A DNA stretch of 64,000 bases from Heterobilharzia americana (taxonomy: Eukaryota; Platyhelminthes; Trematoda; Strigeidida; Schistosomatidae), in contig OX104134.1 in the NCBI GenBank assembly GCA_944470555.2, positions 57,031,890 through 57,095,889 on the forward strand, read 5' to 3'. Each line of letters begins with the position of its first letter. Position 1 is the first letter of the stretch. The position numbers were made by a program, and so were the translations under genes. Shown piece after piece: positions 46,715-58,356 of the stretch. The notes under the pieces were generated by a model that did not search any database, had not been told where the DNA came from, and saw only the letters and a list, made by a program, of their open reading frames with translations.

Positions 46715-48330
46715 GATGTTATCGAGAAGTTATCATCAGAGTTTAATGTAGTCAAAAATTCTCGCGTCCAACGTTAATACAAGTAGTATATTTGAGTAGT
46801 TGAAGATATTTGAAATATGTATGTGGCATGTACAACTCACACCAGTTACATAAAAGTGTAACACCACAAATGACGGAAGCCGTTAGAAGTGAACTAATTT
46901 CTGCTTTCGAAACTTCGAACTCTAGAGAGGATGACATCTAACTTTGTCGAGATGTATTTTTTCTGATTTACTTACCAATAATTCTTGAGTAATAAATGAA
47001 TTTATGGGATTTTAAATGATACAGTAGTAATTCTCATCATTGTATGGCGTCTATCATGGCTGCATAGATTCACAGTTTATTCTAAATAGTATTCTTGAGT
47101 ATAGAAGTATTCATGGTTAATCATAGGATGTTCATTGTTTAGTCCATCTGTATATTTTTAAATAATGAAGCAAGCAGATTGCTTAATCCCTTAATTTCTG
47201 ACATAATGTTTTTAGCTAACAGTTCTATCAGGCAGGTAGACAAAATCGACGTTAAACCTTGCATACAAGTGTATTGTTTCAAGTTACCACACTTCAGAGT
47301 GGCATGCAATTATGTAAACACTGTGAATTTGTTTCCCTGTATGGATACATCCAGTAGACTGACTGAAATGCAAAATATGAATTTGTACTTCAGTACGTTC
47401 ACTATTGATCTGTTCGTTAAATTTCTGACTGAGGACAGATAAATTCACTGTGGTTTCATGTGTTCGAATCCCTTGCGACTTATGGAGCTTCAGAAAGCCA
47501 GACAGTACCGTTAGCCTGCACACTGGATAAGATAAAATGCAGTAAAGTTTTAGTTGTTCATTCATTCGCTCTCCTATTATTTTGACCATCAATATGAATA
47601 GAAGTTGTCAAAAATTACTGAATGTCGGTCTAGAGATTCAGTTACTCCTCATATCTTACAGATTGATTTTCTCACTTCATCAAGCTTCAGATGAATTAAA
47701 GTTGATATAAGTAACTAAGACCTATCAGTCATGACAGGTACTATATTTCAACTCCTTACGACTAATAACAAATTGTTATATTGTAACGCATCCAGAAAGA
47801 CAGCAATTAATTTGTCTGTACATTTCTATCGTGTTATGGTTAAGACAGTGTAGTAATAAATCTTTAAGCAACTAATCTACTTATTAGGAATTTTTCTTTG
47901 TTGAAATTACCAAGATTCATGTCCACTAACTTATATGCTAGTCGGCTGAATAAGCAAACGTGTTTTAAACGAACCGAAGATTATTTCTTTTCTACAAAAC
48001 CTAGACATTCCAGTTGAAGTTTACAGGGCAGGACCAACGATTACGTAGAAAATCATGTTGCACAAAAAAGCCAGAATGCTTCACGTCTGTTTACCAGATA
48101 CTTTTAAATCATGCTTTCACTTTTTTAATTTTACTGTTTTTTTTACTTTCTTTCTTATCTTTGTAAGAAGTTGGTTCATTCCTGAATAATCCCTGTATTG
48201 CTGTTCGATACTCTTGTATAAACCTGGCGTTAGTATGCGTCAAAAATCACCTCAACTAAACAGCTTTTTGTGAAATAAGCCATCGTTCCCATCAGTGTTC
48301 ACAGATAGATCGCATTGATATTAACTCTCC
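46715..48330. other. ZUP1 intron segment, nothing recognised
   Basis: AT-rich with chance frames only (for example 47179-47442). No repeat identified. Confidence 0.45.
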
Positions 48331-50330
48331 TTGCAGTCTAGCATTAATGCTCCTTCATCATCATGTACATGTAATCACTTATTGGTTTTAGCACGCCTAT
48401 CTCTTCCATCTAACAGCAGTTGTCTTGACATGATGGTCACGCCTGCATATCACATGGACCCAAAAAGCTATGATGGTAGAAACACTTATATTCCTTATGC
48501 ACATACCATACCAAAAAGATCTTTTGGATAATGATCAAACAGACTGTGGTTGCCATCATACTGTGAATAGCTAACACCTTGGCTGAGGCTTTGAGCATAA
48601 AATTGTGGTTCTAATGGAGCTGTAGTGTGGCATCAGTAAGGTGTTTTTTTGGTAAGGTGTTTACCAGCAGTCTATACTGACGTTACCTTCCGTTATCGAA
48701 AGGAATTCAACCCTCAAAATAGAAGTTTCTTCCGTTTCGTAGAGTTCACTTGCGCAGATGGTATAGGATTGCATAACGTGAATGAAACATTGCCAAAGTT
48801 ATGACTTAAAGTGGCGATATGATAGCGTGTTTCTAGTCTGGGATAGATGTCACTTGGGCTCGGTGTCCACGCATCCTGATTGTTGAGATCACTCTTATTA
48901 ATCGTCATTCTTTTTCAGGTACTCGAAGCAGAGATAACCTTTCTTGTAGTGTGGTCAGAGATGAAGTGTTAACCGATTTTACGCATATATGAATTCTCAG
49001 ACCCCCTCTAATCACCATCAAGGTTCCACATCGTTGCTTTCTAGTCTTTTTTCACGTTGCTATGTTATTACTTCCACTCTTTCTTTCATTTCTTCCTCTC
49101 GTTCGACCTCGAAGAAGATTTCAGTTGACTTAAATAACCGCTTATTTTTCGAAAGCTCACTACAAACTACATATCGGATAAGTTGTTCCCGTCAAGTGGT
49201 ATCCATCCAGGAGATCACTATCTCTCTGTCTTTACTCGATTTTATCATAGACGTGCATGTGGAGGTTACCATCTCTCTATTTTGACTTTCTAAAGATAGA
49301 TCTTGTTGAAGGAGACGTTTCAGTTAACCTAGATATGCAGAAGACAACTGTTTTAAGTGATGACGTTCACAAGGTACAGAATCTTCTGGTGATGTTGAGT
49401 GAAAATTTGAAAATGTCTCGAATGAGTTTCGCAGCTGTCAGATGTATTTGGTCCCCTCGACAACACTAAACATCGATACCTCGTTCGACAATATGGAGTG
49501 AGGCAATCCAGGACGATAACAACATTGCTTGCTGAAGAATTCGTATCAGCACTTTTAAGTCAGTGGTCGACGAGATATTGGCATGGATACAGAAGGATGT
49601 ATTAGCTTTGTCTAGCTCATGACGTCAGCAAGTTATTTTATTACCTAGTAGATGTTGAGTATACTACGCAACAGATAGACAAAGGGGAAAATTCATTCTA
49701 TACTACCACCTCTTTAGAAATAGAGGACACGAGAAGACTCCATATGGTCGAAGCACTATCCGTGTGTTGTAGAACCACCATATTACCAAGGTAGAGGTGG
49801 GAAGTAGGGTTTTAGGTTAAAGATAGTGAGGTAGTCGAAGAGGTTGTAAATCTTTATTAACTCATGTTTCTGGGACATTTTCTTTGCAGGCATAATCATT
49901 GTCTACTCGTATGCACAATGTCAGGGAAGACGGGGTACGATTGGAAGGGAGTGAAACGTGATCTGTCTACAGCTTGTGGTCAGTCTATGGAGTCTCTGAC
50001 TGTTGGTGTGATCTGTGTAGGAAAATGCAGACTTCTTGATGGGGTTGGTGTTTCAACGTAAATCAGTGGTGTCCGGCTGTAGGTGATATATGTGAGGATG
50101 CATCACATTGACGTAGTTGGATTCACGCTTCATCGACCTATTAAGTCCCATATCAAATTTCAATCTCTTTCCTGTCTTTTTATGACTTTCTAGAACACTG
50201 TTGCAAATTTTAGGCATTTGTCTTTCAATTTGTTCCGTTTCATTGTATTGATATGAGGTGTGTTCCGTGGTTAGTACTGAGCCGCTATATCAAAATGGAC
50301 TTTCCGACTGTTCTGTGTTTTGAGTCAGAA
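48331..50330 (+). mobile_element. Decayed RTE-A copy on + strand
   Basis: The 5' leader is recognisable at 48380-48690 (TGATGGTCACGCCTGCATAT, then CCAAAAAGCTATGATGG). A reverse transcriptase remnant is at 49250-49470 (DVHKVQNLLVMLSENLKMS, cf. DKMQSLLNTLSGNLRMF). A C-terminal remnant is at 49860-50050 (SMESLTVGVICVGKCRL). The tail zone ends in a TGATATGAGGTGTG-like stretch near 50250. The endonuclease and fingers are mostly deleted. Confidence 0.6.
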
Positions 50331-50968
50331 TTCTAGTGTGATTTCACCACGGACATCCAATAGGCCTATTATCGTGTTTGGATGTTCCCAGAGAAGTGAG
50401 ACGACGAAGTTTCGTTGCTACGAGCGGATTGGTGTACATGGAGAGTACATCTAAGGTATTTAAAAAACCCTGATTCCAAACCAATGGTGGACATACATCC
50501 TAGCATTCCGTACTAAGTAATGGTATGTGAGGCTATTTCGTTTACCTTTGACCATTGGGATGCAGCGCTTCACGTTACGCCTCTGCCTCGTAGATTAGTG
50601 GTCAAGTCAGACGGTCAGCGTATCGTCTGTAATAATACCCACCTGCTTTGAACCAAGCGTACATGTAGTAGAAGTAGTAGTATCACATTCCAGTCCACTT
50701 ACAATTTTTGAATTGACATTAGGAGTGAGAACTGCTAAACGCTCATCAGATTTTCCATCACGAAACAAAACTCACTGTGTAACGAACTTCTTGATGTGTC
50801 ATTTCATTCTGCATTGCCCTAAGTTGCTGAACAGTTATTTTGAGAAAGCTGTGCTTCAGTTAGATATCTGACAAAACCATCCGGAAACTGCACACACCTT
50901 CAACGTTTGCAGCTTGATATAGATCAGATATGAGACATATTTGATGAAAACTTTGAAAAGCCTCTCAC
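50331..50968. other. ZUP1 intron segment, nothing firm
   Basis: A stretch at 50585-50650 (GTAGATTAGTGGTCAAGTCA, then TTTGAACC) is faintly tRNA-like, but I cannot support a call. Nothing else seen. Confidence 0.3.
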
Positions 50969-52110
50969 TTGATGTGTGGTGTTTCTCGGAGTCCAGCATG
51001 CAATATCCAGGTGAAGTGCTTTGATCAACCTTATTTCTCAGCCCAAAAGGTGTATTACCTTGTGGCATGCAGTGCCAGTGTTGCTGGTGGCGTCTTGATG
51101 AGTGACGGGGCCCGAAGCTCGACTAGTCTGTATATCCATCACCATTCGTTTGTGACTTTAGAGATGTCATCTAAATTGATGACAACTGGCGGTTTCTGCC
51201 AGGAATGCCCACGGTCGCCGTTCCTATTTAACTTCATTATAAACGTAGAAATGGAAATAAGCTTAGATACGTCTGACTACAGAAGGGATGACGTATTACT
51301 TGGAGGCTATCTGGTTGACCTGGATTCTGCAGAGGACACTGTCCTTCTAGGTGCAGAGGCTGACCAAATGCAGAATTTTTCGAAAGCATTGAGCAGGAGT
51401 CTGAATGTATTCGGCATGCTTTTTGCACCTGTTAACCCGAACTAGTCAATGCAACTCCTGATGAGTATACTCCTCTACCGTTTGTTCTGTCCTCTCATAC
51501 GGCTTTAAGACAGGGCCGCTGGAAATAGAAGACTTGAGATAGTTACAGGTTTTCGAATGCGGGTGACATCGTAGTATTGCTGGCATATGTTGGAATGACC
51601 GTATGAGCACTGTTGAGGTTAAGCGAATGTGCACTAGGCAGGAGAGGCAATGCGAAGCTGATGAAATTGCCAACTTTCATCGACTGATGTGGTTTGGGCA
51701 TGCAGAGCCACCACCTGCTGCGACGTGCTATGGTAGGGAGGTTGGAAGAGGGTTCAAGGTATCCAGACCAAGATGTAGCTCTAGTTCATGAAGTCTGTGA
51801 CTGTTAGTCTGAGCTGTGTTAGGAGATGTAGACTACCCAGATATTACAGGAATCACTGGTTGAAGACTCTTAGTGACATGGCCGAAAATCGGTTACAATG
51901 GTGTGGGTGTATTGCAGAGCTTAAATATGTGTACTGGCCTTTACTTTCAAGTTATTTGTACTCTCACACAACTTTTTCTTTTCTGGTGCCAGTTCTTCTC
52001 TATCCACTTATTCTTTGCATGCCACCGTGATGTGTGGTAACGTGAACCTATACACTTGTGTGCGAGGTTGTATGTTGATTTGTCTGTCTTTGTTGCTAGG
52101 CTAGGAAGCC
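50969..52110 (+). mobile_element. Decayed RTE-A copy on + strand
   Basis: 50969-51445 is a 158-codon frame with PRSPFLFNFIINVEMEISLDT (cf. CPLSPFLFNFIIDILMEVSLSS) and LVDLDSAEDTVLLGAEADQMQ (YADD is now SAED, so inactive). 51600-51930 carries C-terminal pieces (RLMWFGHAEPP, MKSVTVSLSCVRRCRL). The 3' UTR at 51940-52060 matches 33620-33780. Confidence 0.7.
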
Positions 52111-53278
52111 CGAGTAGAGTGATCAGTTACTAGCTACGGTAGTGGTGTCTGTTCGTCACCTCTGCCTATGTACTGACTGGTTGCAGCTCAAATACTGTTA
52201 AGGATGAGTTCTGCATTAACTACGGGGACCACTCTAGCAAGTGGACCCCAGAGGTATTGTAGTTATGGTTGGGACTTGAATGCACTAGTCAAATGTCTAG
52301 GTCCATAAGTGGACTAGTCTGGTTGAGGAATGGTGATCAATCAGTTGCATGTCAGGTGATAGAAAACCTTTACTCCAGGTTAGCGCAGAAGCCAGCTAGT
52401 TTCTAGCCAGCATCAACTTTCGTCATTATTGTGCTACCTGGAGTCCTCCTTTCTACCAGTCAAGCCTAGAGTGAAACAGGTGATATTGTAATTAATTACC
52501 GATCACCTGGATGTAGTCGTGACTACCGCCCTTTCTGGAGCGCCTATTTGTACTCTTATCGCTCTGAAATGTGTGCTCAGTCCATCTTGGGCTTTATGAT
52601 CATTACGATAGTCGACCGAAATGGGTCGGTTGGTTGCACGTAATATCACAAGTAACTGCCAAACCGAGCTAGATTCAAGGCTAGCTTTCGAACTTCCAGA
52701 AAGTGTAGACTAACATTGTCTGAACCCACATGTTGCCCCAAAACGGCGAGTATTGATGCTTGTGGCTTTGAAGAAGTTGGCTTCAATAAGGAATGGATTT
52801 CTCCAAGCTCCATACAACTTCTTGTCGCTTATCTGTATAGACTGACAGGAGATGAGTACCACGGTTTTCTTCAATTCTTTTGCACGAGTTATTAAATTTC
52901 ATTCTCCTGTCCGATAGCTGTCGCTTGTCAATGTTTTGCATAAGCCTTGGTCATGAAACCCAAGGTGAATGTTAGGCATACCACTACTTTCTTTGTCGAC
53001 TTTCGAACGTGTATTTCGTCCGTTCACTCCTTAATCTTGTTACTGACTTTAAACTTTTTCTTGAATCATTACGTTGCTTTTATACAGAATATATTTTTCA
53101 CTGTAAAATGTCAACTTGAAGATACCTTATTTCTGAGAACTAATCAGATGCTGGGAACTATTATCCTTGGTTTCATTGCTTCTTTTTCCTTTCGCAAACC
53201 GTTTTTCGATTATTTGTGTGTTATGACAAAATGTAGTTAACATATTTGTCTACTCTCTTATTTTTTTTCATTGTACAG
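52111..53278. other. ZUP1 intron segment, nothing recognised
   Basis: No family match seen. It ends with a pyrimidine-rich tract and TTGTACAG, the acceptor of the next exon. Confidence 0.45.
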
Positions 53279-53339
53279 CCTATTGACCCACATTTACTCC
53301 TATATAAGCTCAGGTAACAGTAGCGGAGTATCAAATGAG
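53279..53339 (+). CDS. ZUP1: ZUP1-like small exon
   Basis: A 61-bp exon too short to stand out as a reading frame. Its first C completes the TA left at 41465 to make Tyr. The next 20 codons read LLTHIYSYISSGNSSGVSNE, aligning with the RLFEWILNYYSSEGEG-type stretch between the GTHP motif and the catalytic His in animal ZUP1. The acceptor is TTGTACAG and the donor GTAATT at 53340. It ends in phase 0, exactly as the exon at 61100 requires. The correct phase on both sides and the matching length are the main evidence. Confidence 0.75.
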
Positions 53340-53482
53340 GTAATTACATTGTTTTCCTTTTTTTTTCCATTCATTTAGAAATATTTATTATGCTTTAATT
53401 TAGGTTTTAATAAACTCTTTGTGTGTCGTTCAAGGGATGGCAATGTGACAAAATGTTCTTTGATAATGGCAACAGTAGGTTT

Positions 53483-53527
<45 letters not shown>

Positions 53528-54074
53528 CTTACTTTTGCCGGTACTAACAGTATTCTCTAGTGTCAAGGGGGCATTTTTGCTGTCGTGATTAATAAGTTTT
53601 GCTGCGCTTTTTCCAAATAGCTATCAAAAAACTGATGAGGGTTTCTGTTGTATTTAATTCTCCTCTCTGTCCACTTGCCCCTTGATTTTTCGCATTTGAC
53701 AGGTTGCTTGAGAAGTGACTAGTCTAGTATCTCATGAACTTTGAAGCAAGTGGCCTTGCGTTCAAGTCGGGTAGTATGATAAGTTCTCACTTAGTACATG
53801 TTGCTCATATGGTAGTGCATAAGCAAGTATAAGGCCGAGTTGTATCACATAAAATATGATCACTAAAGTTTATTCATAGAAATTTTGAGGTAGTCATCAG
53901 AAACTTAGGAGTATGATCAAAAAGGACGTTTCTTCAGTAATAATGATGCAACAAAAAATTTTAAATAGACTGTCACTCACCGTTTATCTTTCACTTCAGT
54001 TATATTCAATTTAATCTGAGTAATGCAATGTAACCATTCCTCAAATTCTTCTACACTTGACTTTTATGGGTGTT
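53340..54074. other. ZUP1 intron with AT microsatellite
   Basis: Contains an (AT)n run at 53485-53523 and otherwise AT-rich DNA. TTGCGTTCAAGTCGGG near 53760 is weakly B-box-like, without supporting structure. Confidence 0.5.
53485..53523. repeat. (AT)n microsatellite
   Basis: About 19 uninterrupted AT units. Confidence 0.95.
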
Positions 54075-54431
54075 ATATACATTACTGTTACGCTCGCTAC
54101 TGAAGATCAGATGGCCAGAAAGAATAAGCAACAAGGAGCTCTGGGAACGAACCAACCAAGAACCTATCACCCAACAAATATGCAGGAGGAAGTGGAGATG
54201 GATTGGCCATGCACTGAGAAGGCCGACTGAGGACATCACGCGTCAGGCCCTCGAGTGGAATCCCATGGGAAGCGACGAGTTGGACGTCCAAGGGTGACAT
54301 GGAGGAGGTCGTGCGAGGAGGAAATGAGAGCTTCTGGGCTGTCGTGGAACCAGGTCCAAAAGATCTCAGAGAACAGAGTTAACTGGAGACGTGCTACTGA
54401 AGCCCTATGTTCCACTAGGAACCCAAGGGAC

Positions 54432-54493
<62 letters not shown>

Positions 54494-54512
54494 GTAATAA
54501 TATACATTACTG
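54075..54512 (+). mobile_element. RTE-like family B copy 4 with target-site duplication and (AAT)n tail
   Basis: A short 5'-truncated insertion (54088-54499) between perfect 13-bp copies of ATATACATTACTG (54075-54087 and 54500-54512). Residues from the C-terminal region read in one frame: [37 protein letters not shown] and EWNPMGSDE. The coding part is the best preserved of the B copies, which suggests a young insertion. The tail has grown into a microsatellite. Confidence 0.85.
54432..54502 (+). repeat. (AAT)n microsatellite from a retrotransposon tail
   Basis: About 23 AAT units with one AGT interruption near 54493, starting straight after GAACCCAAGGGACT, the RTE-B 3' terminus. It merges with the right target duplication. 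Confidence 0.9.
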
Positions 54513-55869
54513 AGGCTATGCGTTCTCAGCTTCACCAATTACTATTACCGTAACATGGATGCTGAGCCCCTAGTCTATATTGTCTGAAACTCAGCGTTGC
54601 ACTTTAATAGCGTTGGGGGTCCGAGGAAAAGTATTACTGCTGCCTGTTTTTTGAGATACTGCATCAAAAAAGTATTCCATAAGCTGTCAACAATGAGTCT
54701 TTTCAATTATGAGGAAAAGGGAGTGAGGTGAACTAGCATCAAAACCATACATTTCAACTTTTCCCAGACAGTGGTGATTTGTTATAAATCCTTAGATAGG
54801 AACTAAATGTACAAACTGTTTCGTCATTTAACTTTTATCACTGCGTAGTAATATTACTTCAGAAACATGAAAAACTATCTGAAACAGCAATTCCATAGCA
54901 CCATCTGTAAGTGTAGTCACTAATTGTCCATTAGGCTCTACAGTGTAGAGATTGGATAATATCGGCTGTCCGTGCTCCAGCAACTCTAATAACCCTCGTA
55001 GTCATTATGGGTTGTCTTACTTTTACTCTTCTTACTCTTCACATCATAAACATGTCTTTCCTCTGTGACAGTTGATGAAGATGCCAGTTTACGCAATAAC
55101 GTACATAGTTTCTCTATGCCGCTTTCCAAACTAGATTTTAGAGTTGACACCATCCGAACTGTTTGTTGAATATGATAATTTATATTGTTTCACTCAGGTA
55201 TGGTGGAAACTACATAATCCATTGATGGTTTCTTAATATTCAACTGACTCTTTACATGGGTTCGCAAGCACGAGTGTGACACACTGATTCCTAGATGGTA
55301 ACATTCTGTGTTGTAATGTTTTGAAGAGCAAAGAAAAAATATCCTGTGCATCAACTTCTTTAACACTATGCCAACCCCGACTCACTCTCGTTTCGTACGG
55401 CATAAATTTCACATTTTACCAAGAGTAATGGAGCATACTGTAGTAAGTGAAATGTACTGCGTAATTATAGAAGCCTAACCATGTCCTTAGTGTGAGGCGA
55501 AATGCAGAATCGTAGCTAAAGGAAGCTCCATTGTTCATCGGTATTATTTGTGTGTGTATAATTCTACGAGTAAACATGGGTTTGTAAATAGAAGGTGGGC
55601 AGTGCGGAAAGATAAGGTATCTAATCACTGTTGTTCTGGAGATATAACCGTAATTTATTGAGGTCAATTCGAGAAGTATTGTAGTCATTTTCGGAATTCT
55701 GGCTCAGAAATTCAAACTGGCCGATATGGTTTTGAACCTTATAGATTTGAAGCTCCACCAGTCAAATACATTCATTAATAAGAATTCATGTTGTATCTCA
55801 GTATTGTACTGAAAAACACTCGATTTGAAATGAAAAATCTTGTTTCAGTCTTAGTGAAAGCATCAACCT
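54513..55869. other. ZUP1 intron segment, nothing recognised
   Basis: AT-rich with only short frames; no family identified. Confidence 0.45.
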
Positions 55870-57112
55870 TCAGGTTCAGTTACCCTACTGATAGCTGCTT
55901 TATTGGATTGCTAGCTGGGGTCGCGTATCACACTGACCCAACGCACTATGCTGGCTGGAACGCTTACCCCTATCATGCCAGAAAGGTTTTCTGGAGAGTG
56001 GCAAAAAAATTATTGTTTACCATCATAGTGCAAATGACTTACGCTGAAGAGGGTGCTTTGAGACTGAAGTCGTACTGCTGGTGTGTGGCAGTAGTAAGGC
56101 GTTTTCTGCAGATGACCAATAGTCCATACTGACGTTACCTTCCTCTATCGAACGAAAGGGGAAGTTATATCGAAAAAATAGCAGACTCCTCCCCACACTG
56201 TAGTCATTGGGTTCTAGCCATGTACGTATTTTGTGTCCGACAACAGAAGAATCAAATCTCATCCAACTTTTTGTACTTCTTCAAGAGCATATGAAATCTA
56301 AATAACCGTAACCCGTCATCCTTACCTTTGTTACCCTCCCGAAAACAACAATGAACACTTTATAGTTTCCTCAACTTTCCAACCTGGGACTATTGTTCAC
56401 GATCCAAACCATTATAGCAACATTCCTATTCTCTCAAAATAGCTCTACTAGTTCACATTGAAACTTTCAACGTATAAAAGCTATGCTAAATCTGCCCACA
56501 GGTATCCTTGATCAAAACCTTGAGGTCTTTAACCGTTGGTGTATGCTGTGTTTGTTAGATCGACAATCAGGACCTCGAAGTAAGTTGGATGAAGTCAGCC
56601 AGTAGTAAGCCTTGGACCTAGGTTTCGTGCTTTTTGGGACTCGTCAGCAGTGCCTGTCAATTCTAGATTCAGGACTTCCTACCGAACACCTCTATCCAAC
56701 TAATATCTATCCTAGTGCATCGCGACGGGAAGTTTCTTACCTTAGCGGCTATATTGCAAAGTAGTCGGTGAAATTCCATCAGCACATAGGGTTGGATAGT
56801 ATAAGGCTGTTTAACCTTCAGTGCCCAATCAAGCTATACAGGACATCCATGTGCTTATTCACTCCACCACACATGACCAATATGATAAATCTGAAGAATT
56901 TACATTGCGAGTGCTAAGCGACTCTATGGCTGATTCTCGTGAGAACACCGAGTGAGCATGAGGAGACGAAACACCTAAGTGTTCGTCTGAACCTGACAGC
57001 GACTGTTTTCCCGATGAAGCCTACAGTAATATTCAGTCTGCTGTATTAACAGCAATGAAGGGAAACTTGCCATATTTCTTGACCTGAAGGTGATATTCAG
57101 TTCTGTTAACCT
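55870..57112 (+). mobile_element. RTE-A + strand copy, left portion (host of a nested insertion)
   Basis: The 5' leader is at 55870-56140 (CTGATAGCTGCTTTATTGG, then CACTGACCCAACGCACTATG). An endonuclease start is at 56825-56945 (IQDIHVLIHSTTHDQYDKSEE, cf. IQDPSVVIHLTSPDQSGES). It then jumps to the reverse transcriptase at 57060-57112 (AIFLDLKVIFSSV). The element is cut at 57112 by RTE-A copy 3 and resumes at 58357. Most of the endonuclease and fingers are deleted. Confidence 0.65.
56611..56660 (-). ncRNA. Degenerate hammerhead-like motif
   Basis: On the - strand it reads CTGACGA (56641-56647), a stem II GTCC-loop-GCAC with one mismatch, GAAA (56623-56626), and the palindrome ACCTAGGT followed by C at 56615. 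The core nucleotides and cleavage triplet GTC are all present, but stem I pairs at only two positions. The surroundings resemble the SINE of the 46-kb inverted repeat (GCACGAAACCTAGG shared). Probably a relic rather than an active ribozyme. Confidence 0.5.
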
Positions 57113-58356
57113 CAGTCAATCAATATCAGCATAGGACCAGGCATTACTGCGTAACAGTCCGCGTTACCACAGCTCACATCAGTACATCAAGTAGAAAGGT
57201 AGTTAGGTGAAATGAGAAAACAGTGAGATTAGTTATAGAGTCGTTAAGATGAGGATAATGTATGTATACATCTGCGCCAGTGACATCGGTTCTCAGCCAT
57301 ATCATCTAGAGTCTCCAACCGCTGGTTCCCCTTGTCCCGCGGATCCCAACCGACCAGTCCGCATTATCCTACATGGCTCAAACTAACAGTCAAGGACTTC
57401 ATACATTGGTGCCATGTTTTAGTTTGGCCACCTCGGGCCTTTTCCCAGCCTGGACCTACTTCGGCCGACATTGTATGATGAGGCAATCGGCGACTAGGCA
57501 TATGTAATGCGTGTCCCAACCATCTCAGTCGATGAAGGTTTATAACCTTGTCAACAGACTTACCTCTACTCCCTAAGACTCTATACCTGACGTCTGCGTT
57601 ACTCACGTGGTGACACCACGGAATACGGCTTATGCTACGAAGGCAACGGGGAACAGATACTTGAAGCCTTCCCATGTCTTCCACTTTCAATGGCCATGTT
57701 TCTCAGTCTACTTTTTAGTTGCCCTTGCTCTTCATTGTACTCAGAGCCTGCAGTGATGCGTTCACGTGCATCCATTAGTTCGGAAGAAGCTGCTGATATC
57801 CACTGGCTCTTTTTAGCCACTATTTTGGAGTCCGCTATGGTCTTCAGCTCTGCTTTTACAGCAGACTGAAGATGGCACCAAGCTTCTTCTGGATTAGTGA
57901 CAGTCTTTTGTTCCGATAACTGTCTAGCCAACTTCTCACTGAACACGGATTAGGTGTCTTCGTTGTCCAGCAGCACTCGTAGTGGTTTTGTTGCCAAATT
58001 TTTCCTACGTCCATTGAGACGCAGGCATATACGCACTCGGACCAACGCATGGTCGCTATCCAAACACGTACTCCAGAAGGAGCGGCAGTCTTCCACCGAT
58101 CCTCTCCACGATGACTAATAGCAATGTGGTCTATCTATGTCCATCGCTGAGTTGAGCCCGGTGGATGCCACGTCAGACAGTGTCATTCTTTATGTCTGGA
58201 ATTTGTGCTAGCTAAAAATAGGCGGTATCTGAGCACAGTTGTAGTAAGCGATCACCGTTATCTGTATGTTCAGCCGGAACTCCGAAAGTGCCACCTAAGT
58301 GCCTTTCTACCTCACTCAGTCTACCCACTTGTGCATTGAAGTCGCCTGCAACCATG
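57113..58356 (-). mobile_element. RTE-A copy 3, 5' truncated and internally deleted, nested in another A element
   Basis: 57118-57702 matches the 3' part of copy 2 (41620-42263). The sequence then jumps to the part matching 43696-44346, omitting about 1.43 kb that includes the RT core. The two sides share TTTC at the joint. The flanks TCTGTTAACCT (57102-57112) and TCTGTTGACCT (58357-58367) are an 11-bp target duplication with one change. Where I compared it, it differs from copy 2 by few positions, several of them one-base deletions (for example 58108 and 58226), and it shares copy 2's TAA stop at 57950-57952. Confidence 0.85.
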
